From: Aphelenchoides besseyi
Taxonomy: Eukaryota > Nematoda > Chromadorea > Rhabditida > Aphelenchoididae
Length of the DNA stretch: 64,000 nucleotides
Assembly (NCBI GenBank): GCA_024699855.1
Contig: JAMPIQ010000001.1
Span: 186,001-250,000, forward strand
Direction: 5' to 3'
Position 1 is the stretch's first letter; every line of letters starts with the position of its first letter. The notes beneath the pieces are model-generated. The model saw only the letters and a list, made by a program, of their open reading frames with translations. It did not search any database and had not been told where the DNA came from. The position numbers were made by a program, and so were the translations under genes. This document shows positions 10,863 to 23,288 of the stretch, piece by piece.

Positions 10863-12712
10863 CTTACTGAAATTGGAAGCCTCGATTGGCGATTAAATGC
10901 ACAAAGCCACGCGATTTGAACAAAACAAAAAAGATTGAAGTCTCACATCACAAGATCACATTTAAAGCCTTTTAAAGTCGAGAAACAGAAAGTTTTCGTG
11001 CATAATCGTTGATTCACATAAGAATGACAACATGTCTCACGACCGTAAAGTCGATTCGAGAAGAAAGACGATTGACCTTAAAAATACGATCTTTGTCTTT
11101 TCGAGTTTTCTGTGAGGGAACATGCATTTCGGCGGAAAGAAACTCGACTTGTCAATGAATAAGAAGCACAGTTAGTCAGCGATCGTAAACAAAAAGAACG
11201 TTTGCAACGACTCTAAGTTAATAACTGTAGTTTTTAGTCACTAGTCAGTTGGACGAACGTAGAGATCATAAATCAGTAATCATCCAACAGAAACAATCAC
11301 ACTCTCTAATTGATTGATTACCCTTGAGTATTTGGAAGACAACCCGCGGTAAACAAGTAGCTTAGATGTAATCGCACAAAATAACCCTTTTTCTATGCTG
11401 TAGTTTGTTATTTACTAGAAAGTGTGATCATTGGTTTCGGGAACTCGATTGGTAGACCGAAAGCAATTGGGATCAGTCGCTATTCCCGCTTTTTCAATTG
11501 CCATTCACTCTAATGGTCGAACATGAAAATCGTGGTATGAGCCGAAGTTACCCACACATTCACTGCACAGTCAATTTGAGCAGCTGCCTTCTCTTTTTTG
11601 GCGTTCTTTGTTCACGTTACATTCATTCGAGATTCGCGGATGAATCGAAGTCTAAAGCGGAAAACAAAATTGGGCTCAGTGAGTAATAAAATCTGATGGA
11701 ATTTGCTCGTTTGATGACACAAAATTGGATGTACAGTTAAGTGTCAATTGAAAGACAAAGCATGTTGGATCGCGAGATTAAGTTTGATGTTGTTCAATTG
11801 CTCGACCTTCGGAAACTTTCCGTATCTGTTGAGTCGATTTCATGGACAAACAAACGAATACAAAACCGAACTTTAAAAACAATCTTTTGATCTGCGAAAC
11901 GCATTCGATAGTTTGACCAAACGATCGACAATAATCGGAAATGTAAACATCGGATTGAAACCCGTGAATAAACACAAACGGAGGCATTTCCAGTTTCGTA
12001 GAGAGTTGGAAGGTACCATAAAAATTCTAGGGAGTTTGGTTGTGATTTCAAGAACCTGCAACGTTGTAATCGCTTATATGGTTAGCTAATTGTTTCCGAC
12101 GTTCTGATGTTTCACTCAATTTGTCGAACTTGTCATCGCTGATTGATCGAGAAATACTAATCGGTTCAACATTACACTTCGGGTCAGTCGGGTCGGCAAC
12201 ATCAGTCTACGGAAACCTCTTGCCGGAAACTTTTGTTGTTTGTAAATCTCGGAACAATCTAATGGAAGAATTTAGCTCAGTTGGTTATTAATAAACTCAT
12301 AAGCTCGATCCCAATCGCTCGCAGCCCTCAATCTCTGACAACCGATTGGCGTATGAAATACGTTGAGTAAACAGTTGTTGTGTAATTTTAAAGGCGCCAA
12401 AAATGTTAAAATTATTCTCCGAAACTCTTTGAACAAACAAGACATCGAGATTGATCTACGTGATCCAACTTTTGTTTATACTCGTGAACCTGTTTCAAGC
12501 TCTTTTGTTGAGATCTTTTTTTGAAAGTTTAATTAACAGATGATTGATGTCATGTTTGAGATGTGAACTAAAATATCCAAAACACAATCTTGTACATGGA
12601 AAAGCGGAAACGAATACAACTCTTGATTTCGTTTTGTACCTTCGAGTTTGCCTGCAGTTCAATAAGGTGCTAATGTTACATTATAATGTTTATTGGAGAT
12701 TAACGTTAGATC
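10863..12712. other. Intergenic, no gene recognised
   Basis: AT-rich sequence upstream of the MFS gene and downstream of the chemoreceptor gene. Only short frames with no hydrophobic or motif pattern that I can support. It presumably includes the MFS promoter. Confidence 0.4.
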
Positions 12713-13894
12713 TTATTGTATTTGACGATTAAATTGCTGAAAATACTCGTCGGTTGCGTTGATGCTCGAGCGCTGCCATTCGCCATCGGTTACCCGACGG
12801 TTGCGGAGATGATACAAAACACAAAGGGAAAAAGGAACAATTGCCATGTAAAGTCCCTTTAGGACTAAAACGAACTCATTTTTGATCGTCAGATCGTTGA
12901 TATCGGATACTTCATTAGTCGGAGTGGCCAACCATGAGAAGAGGAAATAGGGCATTAGTGATAAGCTGTGAATCCACATTATTGGCTAGAAACGATCAAT
13001 GAAAAGATTCTTGTTTGTCACTTACCCAAATGAGTTCAATCGATAGCCGCAGCTCTCGAATTCGATACGATTCATTGAGATTGTAATTAGCAAGTCTCCT
13101 GGAATTTACGGCCTTTAAGTTTCAAGTGTATTATTTTACATTCTTAATTGACGTCGATTGTAAAGCAGAAGAATGAAATCGACAAAGAGCGTGAAACCAT
13201 CAATCCAAGCGGAAGCGATCTTAATCGTAAGAACTCGTTTAATGTTGCTACTTGAACCGGGCATTGGATAAATTCGATAGCCATCGAAATCATCCAGTGC
13301 ATAACACCAAGTGAGAATTGGAAGCGGTGCCAAGAGCTGCAGAAATGTTTCTCTCGGCCTTTTTCGATTACTTACACTCACAACAGCAATTGCATAGGCA
13401 TACGATTTGCTAGTTTGTTTCTGCGGACTGAGCATTGTATGAAGACGTTCGACCAACACAGTTATATGCGAGATAGTGAAACCAACAGTACAATAATACG
13501 CCGAGTAGCGAGGAATGTAGCACGAGATATTCGACCAGATATAGAAACACGATTTGAATGGTAGTAATGAAATTAACTGAAAACAAGAATGAGTAATAGA
13601 TCTTCACTTTGAACTTACGATTAAGTACAAATAGAATAAGAGTGTGATAATCGGACAAATAATGTAGAATATGAAACCTGCTGAAAAAACTATTTTGATG
13701 CTGTCGCTCAACAGCGATTGGGATTGACGGAATTTGGGTGCCAACCACATGAAAAGAATCGATGCCAATGCGATTGCGGCCATCACAACTTGTATCATGT
13801 AAGCGATCAGTAGGCGGCAATCATGTTGCAGATTCATCGCGTAGGTGCAATCTTCAGCGGTAAAGTTCATAAAAACGAAGCGTCCAGGTTTCAT
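12713..13894 (-). CDS. Seven-transmembrane chemoreceptor-like GPCR (nematode Sra/Srb/Sre type)
   Basis: Five exons, 13894-13619, 13576-13376, 13336-13140, 13098-13026 and 12985-12713, encode 339 residues, typical for nematode serpentine receptors. Phases agree at each junction. There are about seven hydrophobic segments. After TM3 comes HITVLVERLHTML, which resembles the E-R motif of Sra/Srb/Sre receptors. Before TM6 lies LANYNLNESYRIRELRL, the Y-x-L-x-E-x-x-R-x-x-R-x-L pattern seen in the same families. The last exon holds TM6-7 and a polar tail. TTTTAG lies directly before AATG at the start, a likely SL acceptor. Function is inferred as chemosensory signalling; the exact class and ligand are unknown. 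Confidence 0.75.
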
Positions 13895-13897
13895 TCT

Positions 13898-14410
13898 AAA
13901 AGATGGTCACAGCAATAAAGAACTAAGTTCGCGAGATACAATGAGAGAAAGGACGGAGGTACTTGTAAGCGTTTGAATGTGGTTAACTTCTTATATTTGT
14001 TGACTACAAATCTTGTTTATTGGTTCAATACAAATTTCACGTTGAATACAGTTAAAGGACTTCCTTGTCTTCATTACCAATTGCGACTCAAATGTCGAGT
14101 AAAAGACCGAATCTCGAATACTACGAAGAAGAATCACACTTGTATTTTCTAAATTAAAGTACCGAGAGTTGATGTTTATTCTCAGAACTTGGCGTTGCGG
14201 TGATTCGAAAGTCGCGTGAATACAAGCTGAATAAATAACCTTTATTATCCAAAATAAACAATATTTAAGACAGCAGAGTTTTAAAGTTAATCAAAACTGT
14301 AAAACCAAAGGACCGTCAAACGTTAAGAAAAGTAGGAGCTTGATCTCAGGTTACCAAAAGTTGAGGAATGAGAAAAAACGATGATAAACAAATCAATTAC
14401 GTGAACATAT
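13898..14410. other. Intergenic, no gene recognised
   Basis: Short spacer between the chemoreceptor 5' end and the 3' end of the four-pass membrane protein gene; both are transcribed leftwards. No coding signal seen. Confidence 0.4.
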
Positions 14411-15030
14411 TCAAACATGCGCGGCAATCGTTGACGCAGTCGACGAAGTGTTCGATTTCTCACCTTCGTCCATCAAGTCCAAACTTCCGTCCAAATGATG
14501 TTTGAACATGTGAATACAATAGACGAGACGGTTGATCATGTACCAACGTACCAACAAGTAACCACAAATCAGTTCGCCGATGAAGCGCGCAATCAACAGC
14601 AAATGTTCTTGCGAACCGGCACGAAGTGTTCCCAGCCACAAGGTGTTGATGTCGGCCGTCATGTTCACGGATCCGTACCAAATTGAAGTGACAATGAAAA
14701 TATCCTGAAAGTCACAATAGCAATCAAATCAAATGGAGCTTACTCCACAGAAAATTGCTTGTCGATAGTAACGTTCGTCTTGATTCACGTTTCCGTAGAG
14801 TAGCCAAACGAACGAGAGAAAGTAAGAGGCAAAAAAGAGGACTAGAAGGGCGAAAAGACCGTTGCTGAGCGCCGTCGCCACCAAACTGCCAAAGAAGCCA
14901 ATTCCCGTACCAATAAGGCCGAAGATACCAACACGAAATACGAAGCCCTAAACAATGAAATGACAATAGAAATCCAGAAACTCACTTTTTTGTGTTCACG
15001 CCAAAAACGACGCCATTCATCAAAAACCAT
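14411..15030 (-). CDS. Four-pass membrane protein, unknown function
   Basis: Three exons, 15030-14986, 14947-14744 and 14704-14411, encode 180 residues. The N-terminus is short and charged (MVFDEWRRFWREHKK). Four hydrophobic segments follow, at about residues 17-38, 44-66, 80-102 and 117-140. The C-terminal tail is Ser/Thr-rich (GEKSNTSSTASTIAAHV). Introns are 38-39 nt with GTGAGT/GTAAGC donors and TTTAG/TTTCAG acceptors. I do not recognise the family. Size and topology resemble small tetraspan proteins but the diagnostic cysteines of tetraspanins or claudins are absent. Confidence in the gene structure is higher than in any function. Confidence 0.75.
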
Positions 15031-18000
15031 TGCGCGAGAATTCTATGTCGTCTCAAAGTCCAGAAGATCTGAAAACGTTAGTTGATCCCAAAATACTGTT
15101 CACAACATCCACACGCAAACGATTGAAATACACGAAACAAAATCGTTGGAGTTGTCGTCGTCAGACGGCGGAAATCGCGTTGAGACCGAAATGAAACGAT
15201 TTTGTTGTGGAAATTGGCGCTCTGAAAGAACGTCCAAAGAGCTTTTTTGGAGAAATCAACGCAAATCTGATTCTAATCAACGACGTTGAACAAAAGAACT
15301 CGCAAACCAAAATCATTCGGATCTGTGGACCACAATCCAAAAACCCCGAAATGTTTTTGAGTCTGATTCTTCGTTTTGCACGTTCAACGAAACAAAATTA
15401 CTGGAAAAAGTAAGACGAAAAACCGCTGCACTTTCCTTTATGGCCCATTAAAACATTCGGGGATTACAAGACAACGGAAGGAAGATCGTCTTTTCGTGTC
15501 ACTCGAACGGCGGATGAGTTCCGAACAATTTTGGAGAACGATTATTCAATTCGAAGGTGATTGACGTTTTGATTCGTTGGACGGGTTTGTTGATCCAACA
15601 ATTGGCCAACGAACCATTCGGTCGCTTGTTCCTTATCATAATGACAAGTAATCGCTCTTCAAGTTGGACATTCTCCGAACTCTGCTTTTCGTTTCGAACA
15701 TTCACACACTTTCCGTTAAGTTTATCTTTGGTTTTCGATTTGTCGGTTTGTCTCGGCAATTGTTTTGGTTGCGGTTGGGTTTGGCGATCGCTCAAATCCG
15801 TTGACTTTTCCGATCGGTCGACTTGTGATTGCCCTTGGTTACATAGCCAAGGGTTTCTGGAGTTATTCCGCCGTTTAAAGCTTCTGTTTGAGATTCGATT
15901 TAAAATTGAAATTTTCTGTGCGAGTTGAAATTTTGGCCGTCGAAGACAAATTGAGATCGATCGGTTCTTTTGGCTTCCGATGTCTTCCATGACGTTGATT
16001 CGGGATTTGATTGAAGAAGCGATTAATTTCGTTGGACGAATACGATTGGCAGTAAATCAAAACACACGCCCACGATGTGAATTCGGCAGTTGCGTGTCGT
16101 GGAAGTTGCCGTTGAGTATCGTGGGTTTTTCGGGCGATTAAACCAAAACCGCCGTCCACATGTTTCCCTCCGATTGTCGCGTTTCGATGACACTGAACGT
16201 CTCGACACAAAATTGATGTGCGGTTGGACGTGAACAAGCTGTTAATTGTTGGTCGAGCGTGGTGAGTGCAATGAGCATGACGGGAAAGAGGCGGTTATGA
16301 TTCCTGCCGATCAGAGGCCGTTGAGCGTGAGTTAGTTTTTCTTGTGTGGAGAACGCAAAAACAAACGTTTCCCCACAAACATTCATAGAAGCGAAAAGGA
16401 CAAAAGAGTGAAAGTACAGAAATTGCATTGATTACCACAATGGTCGCAGCAGCCCAAAGCCAGACCAATTTGGAGTGTATAGTGATGTACTTTTCGGTTT
16501 ACAACCAAAAATGTTCGGAAAGCTAATGACCTTTGAAGCCTCATATCGTTTGCTGTTTAATAAGATCAGAGTCTTTACTTCCCGGTATTCAAGTGAAACC
16601 GATTGTTGAAAGGAACATCACCTTCTCAATATCAAACTAATTACTATCGTTAAGAACTTGCAATGATGTGAAGGCACAAGTGAGACCGTGCTCATTTGTA
16701 GCTTCTTGATGAATTGTGTTTAATGGACTCTCAAAGAACCGTTCTCTCTATTTAAACATCCAATTTGCGAGATCTGCCGTGTTGAACGTTTCGATCTCTC
16801 CACTTCATTACTTTGTTTATTTGCCGTTCTGTGCAGACCGAAGGTTTATAGATTGCAAAATCTTTTATTTGTCTTCGCAATAGCTCTCATTATTTGGTCT
16901 AACGGCATCATCGATAGAAGTTGAGTAAACAGTATTCGGAATTTGAGCCCAGACACTTTTAATCAGTACTTTACTTCCGCTACAAAAGCCATTGACGTGT
17001 TCCCGACGGAGTTTATTTCAACTCATCCAACGGAGTTCTTTTGTTCTCGATTAGACGTAATTGAATTTCGATCAGAAATCGTCTTCAGAATGCATATGAA
17101 TACAAGGACCGTTTTTTGCCTCAGACGTTCAAACTTCCTCCTTTTTCTTCGATGAAAACCCAACGGCACACAAAGCGGGGTGTTCGGATTAAACAGCTTC
17201 CTTCCCGCGTTTCTTCGAGTCGTTGAAGCGCGGTAAAACCCAATTTTCGTTCGGCGGCAAAAAGAAGCGCCGCAAAGAAACTGGGAATCCACAGACTAAA
17301 TTTGATGTCTAATTGCTTTTTCTTGCCCTCGTTATTGATTCAGGAAATCAAACGGCTTCTGTGTTGGGTACCGTGTTCTTCAAAGTGCACAGTTATGAGT
17401 CCCCAGGCTGCGAAGTCCTCGCGATTGTTCCTTGAGACCAATTCGTCGGTCATCAATTTCGTGGGATCGGTTCGATTGGCGGTTCTTTTGGTCTTAATGT
17501 TTTGTGCTTCGTGGATCTCGTGTTTTCGGTCCCGATGAAGTTCGAAGACAAATTGATGTCCTCATCCAATAGACTGATCGCCACACGTGAGAAATCGGGT
17601 CTCCGCGATCGATTGTTTACGATCCATGTTGCCATTTCGCTTCCTGCACTCAAAAGCGCTTCTGTTCAACCTTCTTCAAACTTATTTACATTGTTCTAAG
17701 CAAGAGAACGATAATTGAGTTACCGTACTGAAACCAACTAGTTTGAATGACGAGTCTTCGAAGTTGTTTGAACATGTTTCTGGGGGGGTTTTGCTTCCGA
17801 ATTAGAAGCTCGAAGAGCCGAAGAGTTGAAATTTGGTAGAAATAAGTCGAAAACATTCAGACATTTGGATTATGACGTTCCCAATGCAAATAGAATGCAC
17901 GCGAAACTTTTCAAGTGTCCCATTTGGTAACTGCGAATTTATTCACGAGTCCGATAAAAGAAATGAAGAAATTTGGGCGCCGTTTCGTCGCGAACGCAAG

Positions 18001-21000
18001 AAACTCGGCAATGAAATTTCGATTTTTTGTTCACAGAAAACACAAAATCACTCTAGAATCCAAAAACGACAGTTTCTGGTCAGAATGATTGAAATCGCTC
18101 GCTTCGGTGGATGCCGTTCATAGATTCAAGTAGCTTTGTAATCGACGTCGAGAAGTATTTCTGGTCCACGTTTAAGGAAGATCATTTTTGCGACCAGGCG
18201 TCTGCAAAAACACGAGGGGTTTTCCGATTTCAATCGGACGCTTTTTGCTGTGGACTGGAATGCGGAGAAAGAGCGTGAAAACAACGAGAGGTCGCGACGC
18301 AAAGAACGTGTCCGACAAAAGAGTGTTTTCCCATCAGCTCTCTTGTCTGTGGAAGGAACAAGAGGCTAATGATCGAGTTGAATCTTCGGTTTATTTACCC
18401 AGTACAAAGGTACGTGGAGTTCCTGTGACCATTTTCGAATGTGTTCGGGAAAACCGAAATTTTTGGCTTAGTTTTTGGGGATCCCAGAAACTTATATTCA
18501 AGAGCTCGGTTTTCAAGACGCCAGAGAGAAGTCAACTGCAAAAATTGACAGATCAATGTTAATGCAATGAAAATGATGTTCGGATTGAAACTTGTTAGTC
18601 GTCGAATTGTCGTTCTGAAGGAGACGATTGCCAAAATCCACGGTCTCTTGCTCCACCCTCTTTCCGTTGTGCCATCGGTTCGAGAACTTCGGAAAAGTGA
18701 TGAATTGGATGGTCCGCTCGGTTGTTCTTGACGAAAATCGTGGAATGCCCGTCCACACGGTTTAGACGTTATGAAGTGTTGGAAAAGGAAGATGAGAAAA
18801 AGGTTCTTCATTGTAATTCATGTTCCGGTCTTTCCGTATTATTTTTGTGACTCATTGCAATGAAATGGACTAATTTTCGGAGGCTTCAGAAGTGTGTGGC
18901 CAATAATGGAATCTGCAGCGCGATTCTGCCTTTTTTCGTTTGAGCGAACCATCGAAATTTCCGCAAGCACCTTCTTGATTGGATTTGCCACTGTGGGGCC
19001 GGAAAGACGAACGCAAACTGTTGGCGTAATTTGCATTCCCACGTTCACACTTTGCTTCCTAATTCAATTTGACAATATGAAGTTTTGTCGAGTGAAGTCG
19101 AAATTGTTTCTTATGCTTCTGATAATGTGCTTGTTATTCTTCTCGAATGTATTTGTACGAATTTTAATGGTAGTAGAGTTTGCAACATTCGGAAACTTTC
19201 GCTTCGGTTTCTTGTCACTGACGGTAATCCCTGGGATGTGCGGCAATTTTTGCACGAAAACGACTCGCCGTCTTTGATGGACCGTCGTTGAAGACCGTTG
19301 GCGTCATTGCACTTGATGGATTGTGCTGCTCGTTTGCTTTCATTGTAACTTTGTCCTTGAGAATAGTCCTCGAAGACACTTCAGCTCTCGTACCAATCAT
19401 TCACCTGTAGTTGGGGGATCAGCGCCAAAAATAGAAGATCCAATTTCATCATTTCCGTCGCCTTCAATTGCCACCTGTTTTGTCGTTATTTTAACACTTG
19501 GTCCATTCGTTCGAGCGCTTGAACGAACAGATTGGGAGGTTTATTGCCCGACTCATTGGAATTGTTCGTCGGATTCAATTCGTCCGCCCTCTGCCATTTC
19601 AATTGGCCAATTTTTGCAAACAAAAACCAAGTGATCGTGCGAAGTTTCTGAGTTGTTTTTGTTTATTAAACGAAGGCTGTTAATCTTCTGTTAGAAACTT
19701 GAAAATGTCATCTATGTTTTCGTTGACTGTTTTCCTCCAACACGTTATACAACATCGTGCCCGTTACTCGAACTTTGGACCAAAACTCTCGGCTTTTCGA
19801 TTAGTTTCTTCTCAGACACTTGAAATCACGCGCATCGCTCAATTTCAACCGAATTCCAAATGAGCTTTTGAGTTCAGACGTCAAACCGGCACTTTTGAGT
19901 GGTCGTTGGAGTTGTACGATGGACTTCAAACGAGGTGCTCCATTGATATTATACTCGAGATTGTACGCTCATGTTATTGAACAAATAGTGTTCCTTTGAA
20001 TTTTCGACTTTCGTTCCACACATAAACAATCGCCTTATAGTCGCTTCCATCTTAATAGTTGATTTTTGAAGTCTTCGCAATTTCTTAGCAATTAAATCTC
20101 AGATTTCCGTTTTAGAGTTTTCGGTGCGGTCGCAGCCAACGGTCAAACTCTGCAGCCACTGCACTTCGACTGAAGAGCTCGAATTACTCGTCGCTGTTGG
20201 CAAATTGATGCACCGCGAAGTCAAACGGCCATTGAAGCCCAACAAACTAATTGATTGACAACAAACGACAAACTGTTGGCCTATGAGTTGCAGTTGAAGA
20301 GGGTTGAGTGTAAGCTGAGTTGGAACAAACAACTTGACTTGTGGATTATTGCGACAAGCTTTGATCGTGATATCCATTTCGATTTCTTGCTTGGAAAGTT
20401 TGTGAAGTTGTGTACCTAAATTGTTTACCTCGAAGTCGTAACACAAATTCCATGTGGTCGTTGTGTTGGCTCGTAAATCGAAAGATCACATCGTGAATGT
20501 GCCGCAGCTCCGTCATGACGCTGAAAATGTTCGACCATGTGTTCGGGAAAGTAGATGCTATTCATTAGTCTGCTGGTCAGAGATTTCGTTTTAATGGCCG
20601 AATTCGATCTCTCAGTTAAATCTCGATTGTTCGTCGCCAACTTATCCGTCAAAAGGGCTTACACGTTGTGTTTGTTTCCAATTAGCGAGCTTCGTGGTGT
20701 TGTTTTCTTCGCAATCTTTGGTTTTTGCATCATTGGATTTCTCTTTGGTTTTGTTCATCTGCAAGATAAGTCACTAATGCGCAGTCGACTGTTCGTTTCT
20801 CTTTTGATTTGATTGTTCCGTTTAACGTTTTACTTTTGATGTTCCCGGGACCTTCAATTTCCTTCGTTTTATGCAAATTGGGTCTTCCAGTCGTCAACTA
20901 AACGGTCGATTTTACAACAACTTGCCGCAAGAAAACTTGCTGTCTCTTGCGTTTTTAAGTGCATTTGTGGTCTGCTTATTGGAATATGTTCACAGAATGG

Positions 21001-23288
21001 TTATCTCTGATTTCTAACTGCACTTGTACGACACTAATTGTCGTCTAATTAGCACCAAACGATCAATTTTACATCCCTTTTATCACCTCTCACTGACGTC
21101 ACAAGAGCGAAGACTTCGGTTCGTTTGTTACAACCGGAACACCATCTTTCGCTTGTCATCTTCGAGTTGATTGGCCAATTAAATTGTTAGAACAGAACGA
21201 TGCTGTTAGTTAGAAGGCACCGTTCAATTTGTGGCTGCCGGATCAAAGGTCTTTTTATTCGCGGCCAACTGACAAGCTTTTTGCTGAGATGGTTGAACAA
21301 ATTCGAGCTCATTGTTTGCTTCACCTTTTAACGGCAATGTGTCTCATGAACCGTGCTCTTGTACAGTTTTTGACTGACTAATGGTTTAAATCAAATTGAA
21401 TCTTTGGAGCTTCGTTTCAGATTTCCAATGGGAGTTGGTGGGACATTTGAGTCGGGATTGACGAACTGCGTCAAACCGAAAACTATTCCTACCGTCTTAC
21501 TGTAAGTTCGGGTTTCGGTTTTTAGTTTTTGCGACTTTGTATGATCAAAAAAACTAAACTTCGAACCAACTTCCTGATCCTTGCTATCCCAAATGAATAC
21601 ACGCACGTCAATACAACCCACGAGTTGCAGAGCTTTGAATGACGATTTTTGTTGACAAGCGCACTTGCCACTCCATTTATCTTCGTCCTATAACGGAAAT
21701 TGATACTTCGTCAGACAATGCAAAGTTTTTCTTCTCGAGTTGACAAGTCGAATTCGCAACTCGACGGTCTCGCATATTTCCCCAGGGATCAGCGAAACGA
21801 CAAAAAAAGAGAATTCGATTTGCTCGACGGTTATGATCAACCATTCACTTGGTACTTCAGTTCTTTGTACCCGTGTTTTGTCGAATTTGATCGAATTTAT
21901 GTAAAGGTTTCGAATTTCCATCGAACGAAAAACGTCTTCAGCTAACGGTCAAAATCTCATTCCGTTGGATCTTGAACGAGATTCGGTTGCTGATCACCGT
22001 CGAGTTTGTTTTTGCAATATATCAAATTCGATAACTCGGTAGCGGAAATATTTGAATAAACGAACTCGAGTGACCTTATGTTAACACCTGGAATCTCCTT
22101 ATACGCGATACCTTTGTTTTTCTTAAGTCGAACTCATTCCACCGGATGTCGTAAAACATGAAACGGAAGTTCTTTTGGCAGCTCAGAGAATCCACCTTTC
22201 TGACTAATGACCAAGAGCTCTTTAGCTCAAACCTAAAGACGAAAAGTGAAGTTCTTGCTCACATGCTTTTCGATTATTAAAAACCGTTTCTTTGAAACAG
22301 TTTCTTGGTTTTACATGTAAAAAGGAAAACTTTCTGGCTTTTTTGGTCTTTAGAGTTCATTTCCACAAACAATGGAATGAATACCGTTGACTACGTTCGT
22401 GAGCCGGCAGCCATTTTCTTGGTTCAACTCGTCATTGCAACCTGACGACCGTGACTTTTTATCTTCCACTATGTGGTCAAAGAGATTCCGTGGGTCAATG
22501 GTGAGCGCTCGCTGGAAACCGTCTTCTGAGGATTTTAGGCGGCAAACCTCAGTTTATCAATTTCACCGCACGTTTACGCTTGAAGCCACGTACTCAACCG
22601 CAAATTGGCACTCTTATTGATGTTTCACATAAAAAACATTGTGGGTGGTCTTTTGATATGCACCGATAGCTCTCGACGCTTATGTTCTTGCGCGAGTTGT
22701 AATCTTCAAATGTTAGAGTGTTAACACAATTTTGTTCATACGATTGTAGTCTGCATGATTTACTGAGATGCTCAGCCATGAGTCAATCAATTCGCTTGGG
22801 ATTCAATTCTACATTTTCAAAAGACAAACGTTTGACGTACATTTGAAAGAATTGAAAGGCCTCAAAAGTTTGAAGTTCAAATCTCAACTAACCGGGTACT
22901 TTTCAACCGGAAAAAATGTCGTCTGTTTACTTGAAATATTTTTCTACGTGTATAAATTAGGGCCGTGTCGTGAGATTTTGTTTGCCCATCCCATTGATTC
23001 GAATTGACAAGGAACACCTTCTACGTCTTTGTTTCTTTTTTGTGCCCTTGTAGTCGGAAATTTGCGTTATCGAAAGTTCACTTAAAAAACACGATTTGAA
23101 TGCTTTTAGATATAATGCTTGATGAAAAGTTGTTAATGTAGTTCGACAAAAATTCAATTTGAAACACATTCCAATGTCCGATTACAACAAACATGACATC
23201 TATCGGTAAGTAGTTCAGATTCTGTTAATTGACATTTACTGGTCTCATGCTTTTTAGGTTAACTTTCGGATGTAAACAGCAATTAAAG
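15031..23288. other. Long gene-free stretch (about 8.2 kb)
   Basis: No frame here carries a recognisable domain, and none of the longer open frames (up to about 160 codons, near 15.5-16.0 kb) shows splice-linked continuation or conserved motifs. I see no tRNA, rRNA, satellite or terminal-repeat structure. A TTTTTAG acceptor near 23259 and the receptor start at 23289 close the region. It may hold unrecognised non-coding RNA, regulatory sequence or decayed genes. Confidence 0.35.

Noticed and set aside
15499..15990. 163-codon minus-strand frame
   Set aside because: Composition is Ser/Arg/Asn-rich without pattern, no introns or acceptors around it; probably chance.
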